Source of the DNA: Aeromonas popoffii
Lineage (GTDB): Bacteria; Pseudomonadota; Gammaproteobacteria; Enterobacterales; Aeromonadaceae
NCBI RefSeq assembly: GCF_000820025.1
Contig: NZ_CDBI01000059.1
Coordinates: 17,464-81,463 of the forward strand
Length of the DNA: 64,000 bases
Reading direction: 5' to 3'
Part shown: in pieces, positions 43,450-52,499 of the stretch
Position numbering within the stretch: the stretch's first letter is position 1
How the letters are laid out: each line of letters begins with the position of its first letter
Position numbers and translations under genes: made by a program
The notes under the pieces: generated by a model
The model's database searches: none
Seen by the model: the letters and a program-made list of their open reading frames with translations, nothing else
What the model was told of the DNA's origin: nothing

Positions 43450-45111
43450 ATGAGTCAGGCGAACAGCCCAACTAACTTTATTCGTCAGATCATTGATGAA
43501 GATCTGGCCAGCGGTAAGCACAACAGCGTGCATACCCGTTTTCCGCCCGAGCCGAACGGTTATCTCCATATCGGCCACGCCAAGTCCATCTGCCTGAACT
43601 TCGGCATTGCCCGTGACTATCAGGGCCAGTGCAACCTGCGTTTCGATGATACCAACCCGGTGAAAGAAGACATCGAATACGTGGAGTCCATCAAGCAGGA
43701 CGTGCAGTGGCTCGGCTTCCAGTGGAATGGCGAGATCTGCTACTCCTCCGACTATTTCGACAAGCTGCACGGCTACGCCATCGAGCTGATTGAAAAGGGT
43801 CTGGCCTATGTGGACGAGTTGTCTGCCGAGCAGATGCGCGAATACCGCGGCACCCTAACCGAAGCTGGCAAGAACAGCCCGTTCCGCGATCGCAGCGTGG
43901 AAGAGAACCTGACGCTGTTTGCCAAGATGAAGAACGGCGAGTTCGCCGAAGGCAGTGCCTGCCTGCGCGCCAAGATCGACATGGGGTCCCCCTTCATGGT
44001 GATGCGCGATCCGGTTATCTATCGCATCAAGTTTGCCCACCACCACCAGACCGGTGACAAGTGGTGCATCTACCCCATGTATGACTTCACCCACTGCATT
44101 TCGGACGCGCTGGAAGGGATCACCCACTCCATCTGTACCCTGGAGTTCCAGGACAACCGCCGTCTGTATGACTGGGTGCTGGACAACATCACCATCGACT
44201 GCCACCCCCGTCAGTACGAGTTCTCTCGCCTGAACCTCGAATACACCGTCATGTCCAAGCGCAAGCTGAACCTGTTGGTGACCGAGAAGCACGTGGATGG
44301 CTGGGACGATCCGCGCATGTTGACCGTCTCCGGTCTGCGTCGTCGTGGCTACACCTCTGCCTCCATCCGCGAGTTCTGCAAGCGCATCGGCGTCACCAAG
44401 CAGGACAACATCGTCGAGATGAGCATGCTGGAAGCCTGCATCCGTGACGATCTCAACGAGAACGCACCGCGTGCCATGGCCGTGCTGCATCCGGTGAAGG
44501 TGGTCATCGAGAACCTGGCGGCCGACGAGGTGCTGACCGCACCGGCGCACCCGAACAACGCCGAGATGGGCACCCGCACGCTTCCCTTCACCCGCGAAAT
44601 CTTCATCGACGAAGCGGACTTCAAAGAAGAGGCGAACAAGCAGTTCAAGCGGCTGGTGCTGGGCAAGGAAGTGCGCCTGCGCAACGCCTATGTGATCAAG
44701 GCCGAGCGAGTCGAGAAGGATGCGGATGGCAAGGTGACTTGCATCTACTGCACCTACGATCCCGAGACCCTGGGCAAGGATCCGGCCGATGGCCGCAAGG
44801 TGAAGGGCGTGATCCACTGGGTCAGCGCCACTCACTCCCTGCCGGCCGAGATCCGCCTCTACGATCGTCTGTTCAAGATGCCGAACCCGGGTGCCGAGGC
44901 TGACTTCGAGGCGGCGCTCAACCCGGATTCCCTGGTGATCATCAAAGGCGCCCGTGTGGAAGCTTCCCTGCAGAACGCCAAGCCGGAGTTTGCCTACCAG
45001 TTCGAGCGTGAAGGCTACTTCTGCGCCGACAACAAGCTCTCCAGCGCCGATCACCTGGTGTTCAACCGCACCGTGGCCCTGCGCGACGTATGGGGCAAGG
45101 CCGAGGCCTGA
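43450..45111 (+). CDS. glnS: Glutaminyl-tRNA synthetase
   Basis: This 553-residue class I synthetase charges tRNA-Gln directly. The HIGH motif is in [17 protein letters not shown] (about 35-51) and the KMSKS loop in VMSKRKLN (about 270). The region [18 protein letters not shown] is characteristic of GlnS. The C-terminal beta-barrel anticodon-binding domains complete the usual length. It is a single gene with a strong bidirectional terminator downstream. Position between nag genes and fur matches the enteric order. Confidence 0.97.
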   Translation: MSQANSPTNFIRQIIDEDLASGKHNSVHTRFPPEPNGYLHIGHAKSICLNFGIARDYQGQCNLRFDDTNPVKEDIEYVESIKQDVQWLGFQWNGEICYSSDYFDKLHGYAIELIEKGLAYVDELSAEQMREYRGTLTEAGKNSPFRDRSVEENLTLFAKMKNGEFAEGSACLRAKIDMGSPFMVMRDPVIYRIKFAHHHQTGDKWCIYPMYDFTHCISDALEGITHSICTLEFQDNRRLYDWVLDNITIDCHPRQYEFSRLNLEYTVMSKRKLNLLVTEKHVDGWDDPRMLTVSGLRRRGYTSASIREFCKRIGVTKQDNIVEMSMLEACIRDDLNENAPRAMAVLHPVKVVIENLAADEVLTAPAHPNNAEMGTRTLPFTREIFIDEADFKEEANKQFKRLVLGKEVRLRNAYVIKAERVEKDADGKVTCIYCTYDPETLGKDPADGRKVKGVIHWVSATHSLPAEIRLYDRLFKMPNPGAEADFEAALNPDSLVIIKGARVEASLQNAKPEFAYQFEREGYFCADNKLSSADHLVFNRTVALRDVWGKAEA

Positions 45112-45176
45112 TGGCCACAGCCTGACAAGCAGAGGGCAGGGGAGACCCTGCCTCTTCTTGTCCGGATTACGGACAC

Positions 45177-45207
45177 AAAAAAAGCCAGCGCTATGCTGGC
45201 TTTTTTA
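45177..45207. terminator. Bidirectional terminator between glnS and fur
   Basis: AAAAAAAGCCAGC / GCTGGCTTTTTT with a 5-base loop sits between two convergent genes. Confidence 0.93.
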
Positions 45208-45227
45208 TTGGCCGGTGCAAGCCGCTA

Positions 45228-45656
45228 TCAATCGTCGTGCTTGCAATCGCCGTTGGCGCAGTGGCCATACAGATAGAGGCTGTGATTGGTCAGGCGAATG
45301 TTGTGCAGCTTGGCGATGTCGCGCTGGCGCTGCTCGATCACTTCGTCGGAGAACTCGATAACCTTGCCACAATCGAGGCAGACCAGGTGATCGTGGTGTT
45401 CCTGGGTAGCCAGCTCGAACACCGACTTGCCCCCTTCAAAGTGGTGACGGGTAACAATACCGGCATCATCGAACTGGTTGAGAACGCGATATACGGTAGC
45501 GAGACCAATCTCTTCACCCTGGTCGATCAGTCGTTTGTACAGATCTTCCGCACTGGTGTGCTGGCAATCCGGCTGTTGCAGGATTTCCAGAATTTTGACG
45601 CGGGGCAAGGTGATCTTGAGCCCGGCCTTTTTTAACGCTTGGTTGTTGTCTGCCAT
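45228..45656 (-). CDS. fur: Ferric uptake regulator Fur
   Basis: This 142-residue iron-responsive repressor has an N-terminal winged helix (KKAGLKITLPRVKILEILQQ, then HTSAEDLYKRL and GLATVYRVLNQFDDAGIV). The metal-binding dimerisation domain follows, with HHDHLVCLDCGKVIEF and the C-terminal CANGDC pair for structural zinc. The ATG at 45656 is preceded on the coding strand by an adequate site. A DUF4442 gene is divergent from it, and fldA is beyond that gene; in E. coli fldA directly precedes fur. Confidence 0.97.
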   Translation of the reverse strand: MADNNQALKKAGLKITLPRVKILEILQQPDCQHTSAEDLYKRLIDQGEEIGLATVYRVLNQFDDAGIVTRHHFEGGKSVFELATQEHHDHLVCLDCGKVIEFSDEVIEQRQRDIAKLHNIRLTNHSLYLYGHCANGDCKHDD

Positions 45657-45900
45657 ATTCTACTTATTCGCATTCTCGAAGGTGTGGTCATTCTGATTGA
45701 CTGCCGCTGGAATGGCAACCACGAACTCGCTTGGCCTGTCATTATAGGTCGTAGCTCACCTAAAAATAAACCCAGTAATTCAAGGGCTTTAGCGCAAAGT
45801 CCGCCATTTTGCCGAACTGGTTCAATCGCGGCCTCAGCTTGCTCGCCCATCGAATGTTGATAAGATGTAACCTTCTTCATTGTCTGGTCGGATGAGAACC

Positions 45901-46374
45901 ATGGATTGGCTTTTTGACAATGCGGCCTGGGTGCGCCGCGCCCTCAACGCCTGGCCCCCCTTCTGGGGCGCCGGTATCAAGATAGAGACCCTGAGCGATG
46001 ATTTTCGCTACTGCCGTGTGACGCTCAAGTCTCGTTGGTGGAACAAGAACGCCAACCGTACCCAGTTTGGCGGCAGCATGTTTGCTATGACGGATCCCAT
46101 CTATCCGCTGATGCTGATGGGCTATTTCAAGAATCGCTATTACGTCTGGGACAAGGCGGGCTGCATCAACTACATCAAGCCGGGCAAAGGCAAGCTGGTG
46201 GCCGAATTCAACCTGACCGACGGCAAGCTGGCCGAGATAGCGGCGGCCACCGAGGGGGGTAACAAGCACTTCCCCGAGTTTGAGGTGACGGTACAGGACA
46301 AGGGCGGCGAGCTGGTGGCCCAGGTCAAGCGTACCCTCTATGTGCGCGCCAAACCTGAGCACAGGGGCGGCTAG
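45901..46374 (+). CDS. DUF4442 (thioesterase-fold) protein
   Basis: This 157-residue protein belongs to the DUF4442 hotdog-fold family, related to acyl-CoA thioesterases such as the YiiD C-terminal domain. It contains WPPFWGAGIKIETLSDDF (about 20), RWWNKNANRTQFGGSMFAMTDP (about 48) with the usual Asn/Asp positions, and WDKAGCINYIKPGKG. I start it at 45901 (MDWLF) because GGATGAG lies just upstream; an ATG at 45892 is an alternative. It is divergent from fur and convergent with fldA. Substrate is unknown. Confidence 0.85.
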   Translation: MDWLFDNAAWVRRALNAWPPFWGAGIKIETLSDDFRYCRVTLKSRWWNKNANRTQFGGSMFAMTDPIYPLMLMGYFKNRYYVWDKAGCINYIKPGKGKLVAEFNLTDGKLAEIAAATEGGNKHFPEFEVTVQDKGGELVAQVKRTLYVRAKPEHRGG

Positions 46375-46393
46375 CAAGGGCATATCGCAGAAA

Positions 46394-46422
46394 CAACAAG
46401 GGCCCCGGCGGGGCCCTTGTTG
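46394..46422. terminator. Bidirectional hairpin between DUF4442 gene and fldA
   Basis: A 13-bp inverted repeat (half CAACAAGGGCCCC) with a 3-base loop lies between convergent genes. T residues are few, so it is only moderately convincing as a terminator. Confidence 0.7.
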
Positions 46423-46445
46423 TCAGAGGTGACTGGCTTGCCGGA

Positions 46446-46970
46446 TCACTCCAGTTCGGCCAGGCACATCTCTTCATGCAGCTGCTTGCACCAGCCCTTG
46501 ACGCGCTCGGCGGTCAGCTCTGGCTGGCGATCTTCGTCGATACCCAGACCGACGAAGTGCTTGTCATCCACCACAGCCTTGGAGGCTTCAAACTCGTAAC
46601 CGGCGGTTGGCCAGTTGCCGATGATGATGGCGCCTTTGGCTTCGACTATGTCACGCAGGGTGCCCATGGCGTCGAGGAAGTACTCGGCATAGTCTTCCTG
46701 ATCGCCACATCCGAAGATGGCGACCAGCTTGTTGGTGAAGTCGATCTCTTCCAGCTCGGGGAAGAAGTCATCCCAATCGGCTTGGGCTTCGCCGTAGTAC
46801 CAAGTCGGGATACCGAACATCAGCAGATCGAAGCTGTCGATGTCGGCTTTGCTGCTCTTGGCAATGTCACGGACTTCAATCAGTTGTTTGCCCAGTTCTT
46901 TCTGGATCATCTTGGCGACAGCTTCGGTATTACCGGTATCGCTGCCGAAAAACAGACCTACACTAGCCAT
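46446..46970 (-). CDS. fldA: Flavodoxin I
   Basis: This 174-residue FMN electron carrier starts MASVGLFFGSDTGNTEAVAKMI, with the phosphate-binding loop GSDTGNTE. The FMN-contact loops have PTWYYGEAQADWDDF (about 55) and FGCGDQEDYAEYFLDA (about 95), as in long-chain flavodoxins. It is the likely electron partner for NifJ and other reductases. It follows ybfE with a 39-base gap in the conserved ybfE-fldA arrangement. Confidence 0.96.
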   Translation of the reverse strand: MASVGLFFGSDTGNTEAVAKMIQKELGKQLIEVRDIAKSSKADIDSFDLLMFGIPTWYYGEAQADWDDFFPELEEIDFTNKLVAIFGCGDQEDYAEYFLDAMGTLRDIVEAKGAIIIGNWPTAGYEFEASKAVVDDKHFVGLGIDEDRQPELTAERVKGWCKQLHEEMCLAELE

Positions 46971-47009
46971 AGTGTTTAGTTACCCGTATCTGGTGTTAAT
47001 ACTTAACGG

Positions 47010-47306
47010 TCAGATTGCAATGCCTGCTGGATTCGCAGACTCAATCTGTTGCTTCAGGATAGATTGGATCAGCTCGGCTCGGCTGACGTTCTGTTGTAAC
47101 GCAAGTTGGTTCAGGCGCTCCAGCAACTCGGCCTCCACCTTTAACTCAACCCGTTTCAGGCCATTCTCTCGATCGCGCTTAAGCTGGTTGCGCTTGTTGA
47201 TCTTGAGTTGGGTCTCACGGGGGAGTGGATTGGTCTTTGGCCTGCCGGGGCGCTTCTCATTTGCGAACAGATCCAGTGTTGTTCGATCAGTTTGCTGTTT
47301 GGCCAT
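47010..47306 (-). CDS. ybfE: YbfE family (LexA-regulated in E. coli) protein
   Basis: This 98-residue, highly charged protein contains RPGRPKTNPLPRETQLKINKRNQLKRDRENGLKRVELKVE, a basic AT-hook-like GRPK and a ribbon-helix-helix-like tail (VEAELLERLNQLALQQNVSRAELIQ). Given here in parts, it matches YbfE, whose E. coli gene is SOS-controlled. I do not see a good CTG-N10-CAG LexA box directly upstream, so SOS control here is uncertain. It may bind DNA. It sits between a DUF2788 gene and fldA on one strand. Confidence 0.83.
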   Translation of the reverse strand: MAKQQTDRTTLDLFANEKRPGRPKTNPLPRETQLKINKRNQLKRDRENGLKRVELKVEAELLERLNQLALQQNVSRAELIQSILKQQIESANPAGIAI

Positions 47307-47326
47307 ACATCACAGATGAAAATAAG

Positions 47327-47548
47327 TTAGCCGATCCCTGAGCCTTCCCAGCCCAATTCGATCAGCCCCTTGGCGACAAAACCCGCGCAACCGAGAAAGA
47401 GAACCAACCAGACGATGAGTCGGCCGAAACGGGGCACATTACCGCGTTTGAGCACGTCGTGAATGGCCAAGCCAATCAATATGAAAATGGCCAGAAAGAA
47501 CAACTTCAGGCCCAGACTCTCAATAAGATCGATATGTTCACTTAGCAT
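47327..47548 (-). CDS. DUF2788 small membrane protein
   Basis: This 73-residue protein has two transmembrane helices (LKLFFLAIFILIGLAIHDVL and FGRLIVWLVLFLGCAGFVAKG) joined by a short basic loop (KRGNVPR). This is the size and pattern of DUF2788 proteins of unknown function. It lies between ybfF and ybfE on the same strand, with gaps of 55 and 20 bases, and is probably co-transcribed. Confidence 0.82.
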   Translation of the reverse strand: MLSEHIDLIESLGLKLFFLAIFILIGLAIHDVLKRGNVPRFGRLIVWLVLFLGCAGFVAKGLIELGWEGSGIG

Positions 47549-47603
47549 GGATTGCGCACACTCCTTATGACGGGCGCACTATATCACAAAGGATTTGAAA
47601 CTG

Positions 47604-48386
47604 TTAACCGCCTGTCGACAGGAAATCCACAACCAATTTGTTGAACAAAACCGGCTTTTCTGCGTGCAGCCAGTGGCCGGTTCCTGCGATAACGCGCGCC
47701 TTTGCCGCCGGGAATTGCGCCATCACTGTCTCGGTGTGCGGAGGCTGCATGTAGTCAGAATCCCCCCCCTTGATGAAGAGCGCAGGTCCCTCGAAGCGGG
47801 TCTGGTCGTCGGGCCAACCCATGATGTTGGCGTAGTTGCGCTCCAGCGCTGGCACGTTGAAACGCCAGCCCCAACCCGACTCCCCTTTGGCGAAAGACTT
47901 GAGCAGGAACTGGCGCACGCCGGGTATCTCGACATATTGGGCCAGCAGGGCTTCCGCCTCGCTGCGGCTCTGCATCGGCTGGCGCAGGGTGGCGTTGAGA
48001 CCGGCAAACACATTCTGATGGCGGGCATGGGGATAGGCGACCGGCGCTATGTCGGCCACCACCAGCTTGCCGATCCGGGTGGGCGCTTGCTTGGCCAGCT
48101 GCATGGCGACCTTGCCGCCCATGGAGTGACCAACCAGGGATACCTGATCCAGCGCTAGGGCGTCGAGCAGGGCGAGCACATCGGCAGCCTGCTGGGGATA
48201 GCTCATCTCATCGCTGTGGAACGAGGTGCCATGGTTGCGCAGATCCACGCTGATGACCCGGCACTGTTCGCCGAGGGCGCGCGCCAGCAGCCCCAGGTTG
48301 TCCAGACTGCCGAACAGACCGTGGATCAGCACGACGGCCGGGCCCTGGCCCTGCTCCTTGAAGTTCAATAATGGGTTTTGTTGCAA
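47604..48386 (-). CDS. ybfF: Alpha/beta-hydrolase esterase YbfF
   Basis: This 260-residue esterase has the oxyanion segment VLIHGLFGSLDNLG (about 20), the nucleophile elbow SLVGHSMGGKVAMQLA (Ser about 93), an acid residue in FIKGGDSDYM (about 207) and the histidine in AGTGHWLHAEKP (about 240). This fits the YbfF acyl-ester and acyl-CoA-hydrolysing family. It is divergent from seqA, an arrangement shared with enterics. Confidence 0.93.
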   Translation of the reverse strand: MQQNPLLNFKEQGQGPAVVLIHGLFGSLDNLGLLARALGEQCRVISVDLRNHGTSFHSDEMSYPQQAADVLALLDALALDQVSLVGHSMGGKVAMQLAKQAPTRIGKLVVADIAPVAYPHARHQNVFAGLNATLRQPMQSRSEAEALLAQYVEIPGVRQFLLKSFAKGESGWGWRFNVPALERNYANIMGWPDDQTRFEGPALFIKGGDSDYMQPPHTETVMAQFPAAKARVIAGTGHWLHAEKPVLFNKLVVDFLSTGG

Positions 48387-48655
48387 AATGACACCTTGTC
48401 GGTCGTGGGCTTTTTCGCCTGTTTTTTAACACACTGAAAGAAAAGGATTTCATTCCTTGTGAGGCATTTTTTGTGGTTTTTTTTCAAAAAAATGGCCCCG
48501 TACGCGCTATCAGTGCGGAGGATCACACACTTGGCCCGCCATTATGCCGTATTCTCGATGAGATTCATGCACATCTGCCAGCCCTTGGCTTGGGCTGCCG
48601 GGTTTGCCTATGTATAATCGCCGCATCCGAATTTCGACGAGTCCAGCGCATCCCT

Positions 48656-49165
48656 ATGAAAACCATCGAGCTTGATGACGATCTCTACTTCTATATCGCC
48701 AGCCAGACCCGGCACATTGGTGAGAGTGCCTCCGATATCCTGCGCCGTCTGCTGGAACACCCCACGCACATCGAAGTGCCGCTGGCCGAGCCAGCCGCCG
48801 TTGCCCAGCCGCGTGTTGTCGCCGATGCCATGGGGTTGCAGGCCCTGCTCGATTCCGGCGAGCTGCAAAAAGAAGAGAGGTCCATCAACCGCTTCATGCT
48901 GGTGCTCAGTACCCTCTATCGGGATGATCCGGTCGGGTTTACCCAGGGCACCGAAATCAAGGGTCGCAAGCGAGTCTATTTTTCGCGGGATCCTGAGGCT
49001 CTGCGCGCCAGTGGCAGCACCACCAAGCCCAAGCCGGTACCGGAAACCCCGTTCTGGGTGATCACTAACACCAATACCAGCCGCAAGCAGAATATGGTGG
49101 CCCAGCTGATGGCCAGCATGGGCTATGGCGAAGAGGTGATCGCGCAGGTGTGCAGCGCAATTTAA
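48656..49165 (+). CDS. seqA: Replication-sequestration protein SeqA
   Basis: This 169-residue protein starts [33 protein letters not shown], the N-terminal multimerisation domain. A linker and the C-terminal domain binding hemimethylated GATC follow ([17 protein letters not shown], then [16 protein letters not shown]). It sequesters oriC after initiation. The open frame runs 61 codons further upstream, but family alignment puts the start at 48656. pgm follows after 58 bases on the same strand, as in E. coli. Confidence 0.96.
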   Translation: MKTIELDDDLYFYIASQTRHIGESASDILRRLLEHPTHIEVPLAEPAAVAQPRVVADAMGLQALLDSGELQKEERSINRFMLVLSTLYRDDPVGFTQGTEIKGRKRVYFSRDPEALRASGSTTKPKPVPETPFWVITNTNTSRKQNMVAQLMASMGYGEEVIAQVCSAI

Positions 49166-49223
49166 CGGTTTATCAAGACTCAGGCCTTGCCCGCCAAGGC
49201 CGCCATCAAGCAAGGACAACGCC

Positions 49224-50888
49224 ATGGCACAGCATTCCCACGCCGGTCAGCCGGCCCGTTTAAGTGACCTGACCAACATCCCCCGTCTGGTCAGCGCCTA
49301 CTACCTCAACAAGCCGGACATGAGCCGCCCCGAGCAGCGGGTGGCCTTCGGCACTTCCGGCCACCGTGGCAGCGCCCTGCACAACGCCTTTACCGAATCC
49401 CACATTCTGGCGGTGACTCAGGCGCTGGTGGAGTATCGCCAGCAGGCCGGTATCACTGGCCCGCTGTTTGTCGGCATGGATACCCATGCCCTGTCAGAAT
49501 CCGCCTTTGCCAGCGCAGTCGAAGTGCTGGCGGCCAACGGCGTCGAAACCCGCATTCAGGCTGGCCTCGGCTTTACCCCGACCCCGGTCATCTCTCACGC
49601 CATCTTGCGCTACAACTCTGGCAAAGAAGGGGCCAGCAAGTCTGCTGCCCGTGCTGACGGTGTGGTGATCACCCCGTCTCACAACCCGCCGGAAGATGGT
49701 GGCTTCAAGTACAACCCGCCCCACGGTGGCCCCGCGGAAGGGGAGATCACCAAGTGGGTGGAAGACCGTGCCAACGCCATTCTGGAAGCGGGTCTGGCCG
49801 GCGTGAAACGGATGCCGTTCGCCGAAGCCCTCAAAAGCCCGTTCGTGGTGGAGCACGACTATGTCACCCCTTATGTGGATGATCTGAAGAACGTGCTGGA
49901 TATGGATGCCATCAAGAACGCGGGCATCAAGATCGGTGTCGATCCGCTGGGTGGCTCCGGCGTCGCCTACTGGGACGTCATCGCCAAGACCTATGGTCTG
50001 AATATCGAGGTGGTGAACTACAAGGTAGACCCCACCTTCTCCTTCATGACCCTGGATAAAGACGGCAAGATCCGGATGGACTGCTCCAGCCCGTTCGCCA
50101 TGGCGAGCCTGATTGCCCTGAAAGACAAGTTCGACATCGCCCTTGGCAACGACCCGGACTACGACCGTCACGGCATCGTCACCAAATCCGGCTTGATGAA
50201 CCCGAACCACTATCTGGCGGTGGCGATCCAGTATCTGTTTACCCATCGCACCGGCTGGTCTGCCGATGCTGCCGTCGGCAAGACGCTGGTCTCTTCTTCG
50301 ATGATTGACCGGGTTGCCGGCGAGATTGGCCGCACCCTGAAAGAGGTGCCGGTTGGCTTCAAGTGGTTCGTGGATGGCCTCTACAGCGGCGAGTTCGGCT
50401 TTGGTGGCGAGGAGAGCGCTGGCGCCTCCTTCCTGCGCAAAGATGGCACCGTCTGGACCACCGACAAGGATGGTTTCATTCTGGCGCTGCTGGCGGCTGA
50501 AATTCTGGCGGTGACCGGCAAGGATCCCCAAGCCCATTACGACGCGCTGGAAGCCAAGTTTGGCTGCTCCTGCTACCGCCGCATCGACGCCCCGGCCAAC
50601 AGTGCCCAGAAAGCGGTGCTCTCCAAGCTGGATCCGGCACTGGTGGAAGCCTCAACGCTCGCCGGTGAGCCCATCATCGCCAAGCTGACCCGAGCACCGG
50701 GCAACGATGCCGCCATCGGCGGCCTCAAGGTGGTGACCGAGAACGGCTGGTTCGCGGCGCGCCCCTCCGGCACCGAGTCCATCTACAAGATCTACATGGA
50801 GAGCTTCAAGGGCGAAGCACATCTGGATCTGATCCAGCAAGAGGCTCAGCAGATCGTCTCTGCGGCCTTGGCCAAGGCTGGCGTCTAA
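49224..50888 (+). CDS. pgm: Phosphoglucomutase (alpha-D-glucose-specific)
   Basis: This 554-residue enzyme interconverts glucose-1-P and glucose-6-P. The phosphoserine loop is [19 protein letters not shown] (about 150), the metal-binding loop is [14 protein letters not shown] (about 306), the sugar loop is [16 protein letters not shown] (about 392) and the phosphate-binding tail is [13 protein letters not shown] (about 512). It is downstream of seqA, probably one operon, and ends at a strong terminator. Confidence 0.97.
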   Translation: MAQHSHAGQPARLSDLTNIPRLVSAYYLNKPDMSRPEQRVAFGTSGHRGSALHNAFTESHILAVTQALVEYRQQAGITGPLFVGMDTHALSESAFASAVEVLAANGVETRIQAGLGFTPTPVISHAILRYNSGKEGASKSAARADGVVITPSHNPPEDGGFKYNPPHGGPAEGEITKWVEDRANAILEAGLAGVKRMPFAEALKSPFVVEHDYVTPYVDDLKNVLDMDAIKNAGIKIGVDPLGGSGVAYWDVIAKTYGLNIEVVNYKVDPTFSFMTLDKDGKIRMDCSSPFAMASLIALKDKFDIALGNDPDYDRHGIVTKSGLMNPNHYLAVAIQYLFTHRTGWSADAAVGKTLVSSSMIDRVAGEIGRTLKEVPVGFKWFVDGLYSGEFGFGGEESAGASFLRKDGTVWTTDKDGFILALLAAEILAVTGKDPQAHYDALEAKFGCSCYRRIDAPANSAQKAVLSKLDPALVEASTLAGEPIIAKLTRAPGNDAAIGGLKVVTENGWFAARPSGTESIYKIYMESFKGEAHLDLIQQEAQQIVSAALAKAGV

Positions 50889-50936
50889 GCCTGCGTCCAG
50901 CCACTGAAAGCTAAATAAAAACTGATTTAAAACCAA

Positions 50937-50966
50937 AAGAGGAGCCGCAATGACTCCTCTTTTTTA
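50937..50966 (+). terminator. Terminator of seqA-pgm
   Basis: AAAGAGGAG / CTCCTCTTT with a loop and TTTTTT tail, 48 bases after the pgm stop. Confidence 0.9.
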
Positions 50967-50992
50967 TTCCTCTTGGCCGAGGTTGTCTGCGC

Positions 50993-51877
50993 TCATGCCT
51001 TGTCTAACTGGACTGTGCTCGCCCTGCGGGCCTGCCAGCGTTTGAAGAAGGGCCGCGCCGGCAGCTTCATCAGGAAGAGGGAGAGCAGGATCACCCCTAT
51101 GCCGAGCCACTGGCGGCCATCCAGGGTCTCTCCCACCATCAGTACCCCAAGTGACACCGCCATCATGGGATTGGTGAGGGCCAGCATGCCCATTACCTCG
51201 GGGCCGTGGTGCTTTAACCCCCACAGCCAGGCCCAGTAGCCCAGTGCGGTGTTAAGCAGGATAAGCCAGAGCAACCCCGGCGCACTCGCCGGACGGGGTA
51301 GCGGCATTGGGCCAGCCAGCCACCAGGCAAGCGGGATCAGCATTAAGCCCCCCAGCAGCAGTTGCCAGGCAGTCAGCGCCAGCAGATCGTTTACCGGCCA
51401 GCGTCGCATCCAGCGGCTGGATTGGCCGATGAGCAGGGTGGCCAACAGGGCGCACGTCACGCCGACAGGATCCAGATTGGCGGAGGGGTTGAGCAGCAGC
51501 AAGACCCCGACAAGTCCCATCAACCCCAGCAGCAGCCACTTCAGGCTGGGTCGTGTGCCATCCTGCAGCCAGGCCAGCAGCATGAGCACCAGCGGCAGTG
51601 TGGCGCCGAGCGTGCCCGCTACGGCCCCCGGCAGCCGGAAGGCGGCCACGAACAACAAAGCGAAGAAGGCGGTGATGTTGCAAAACGCCAGCAGAAACTG
51701 CTTGCCCCAGGGCAGGGGGGGTAGGCGCGGGTGCAGCAACAGCAGTAGCAGCCCGGCGGGCAAGGCGCGCCACACCGCCACCCAGTAGGGGGAGTAGTCG
51801 GTCAGATAGAGGCTGACGACGGCATAGGTGCTGCCCCACAGCAGGGGAGCCAGCAGGGCGATCAGCAGAGGCATCAT
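50993..51877 (-). CDS. EamA/DMT-family permease
   Basis: This 294-residue inner-membrane protein has ten hydrophobic segments in two EamA repeats. The first repeat starts LLIALLAPLLWGSTYAVVS and the second begins near VTCALLATLLIGQSS. DMT permeases export amino acids, sugars or other metabolites; the substrate here is unknown. It is divergent from a marR-type gene, with three operator-like repeats in the 92 bases between them, so that regulator probably controls it. Confidence 0.9.
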   Translation of the reverse strand: MMPLLIALLAPLLWGSTYAVVSLYLTDYSPYWVAVWRALPAGLLLLLLHPRLPPLPWGKQFLLAFCNITAFFALLFVAAFRLPGAVAGTLGATLPLVLMLLAWLQDGTRPSLKWLLLGLMGLVGVLLLLNPSANLDPVGVTCALLATLLIGQSSRWMRRWPVNDLLALTAWQLLLGGLMLIPLAWWLAGPMPLPRPASAPGLLWLILLNTALGYWAWLWGLKHHGPEVMGMLALTNPMMAVSLGVLMVGETLDGRQWLGIGVILLSLFLMKLPARPFFKRWQARRASTVQLDKA

Positions 51878-51878
51878 T

Positions 51879-51958
51879 TATCTCTTTGTGAAGTATCTTT
51901 AAATGAAGATAATTTAGTCCCAAATTGGTTTAGTATCAAGTATCTCGATGAAAAGATA
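51879..51958. promoter_or_regulatory. Three operator-like inverted repeats between eamA and marR genes
   Basis: TATCTT-N6-AAGATA at 51894-51911 is a perfect inverted repeat. TATCTC-N6-AAGATA at 51941-51958 and TATCTC-N6-AAGTAT at 51879-51896 have the same half-site and 6-base spacing with mismatches. The leftmost abuts the EamA start codon. They are good candidates for the adjacent MarR protein. Confidence 0.65.
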
Positions 51959-51969
51959 AGTGACCTGAG

Positions 51970-52452
51970 ATGGACAGTGATCATGTAGACCTGCTGCTGG
52001 CCCAGTGGGCACGGCAGAGACCGGATCTCGACTGCTCGCCCATGGGGGTGCTGGGTCGGGTGGCGCGTATGGCGGCGATCGCCGGCCGCGAGGTGAGCGA
52101 AGAGCTCAAGGAGTGCGGCCTGCTCGGCAGTGACTTCGATATTCTGGCAACCCTGCGCCGGGCCGGCGAGCCGCTGACGCCGACCGTGCTCTATCAATCG
52201 GCCATGTTGAGCTCGGGGGCCATGACGGCCCGGCTCGACAAGTTGGCCGAGCGGGGGCTGATAGAGCGGCAGGCGGCACCCAGCGACAGGCGCAGCCTGC
52301 TGGTCTGCCTGACCGAGGCGGGCAGGGTGCTTATCGACCGGGCGGTCGAGTTGCACGTGGCCAACGAGCGCCGTCTGCTGGCGCCACTGACCGAGGCCGA
52401 GCAGGTGCAGCTGGCGGCCCTGCTCAAGCGCTGGCTGTTGGAAAACGAATGA
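51970..52452 (+). CDS. MarR family transcriptional regulator
   Basis: This 160-residue winged-helix repressor has SDFDILATLRRAGEPLTPTVLYQSAMLSSGAMTARLDKLAERGLIERQ as its recognition region (about 58-105). The beta-wing residues SDRRSLLVCLTEAG follow. Short N- and C-terminal helices would form the dimer. It is divergent from the EamA permease gene, and the inverted repeats between them suggest that it represses both until an effector, possibly the permease substrate, binds. A palindromic terminator follows immediately. Confidence 0.91.
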   Translation: MDSDHVDLLLAQWARQRPDLDCSPMGVLGRVARMAAIAGREVSEELKECGLLGSDFDILATLRRAGEPLTPTVLYQSAMLSSGAMTARLDKLAERGLIERQAAPSDRRSLLVCLTEAGRVLIDRAVELHVANERRLLAPLTEAEQVQLAALLKRWLLENE

Positions 52453-52454
52453 TG

Positions 52455-52476
52455 AAACGGGCCCGCGGGCCCGTTT
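52455..52476. terminator. Palindromic terminator after marR gene
   Basis: AAACGGGCCCG / CGGGCCCGTTT is a perfect palindrome with a TTTTGG tail, between the marR gene and convergent mltB. Confidence 0.75.
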
Positions 52477-52499
52477 TGGTTGGCAATCTGGTGCCCGAT

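Noticed and set aside
47307..47340. LexA box upstream of ybfE
   Set aside because: No CTG-N10-CAG with correct spacing was found next to the start, so SOS control is not claimed.
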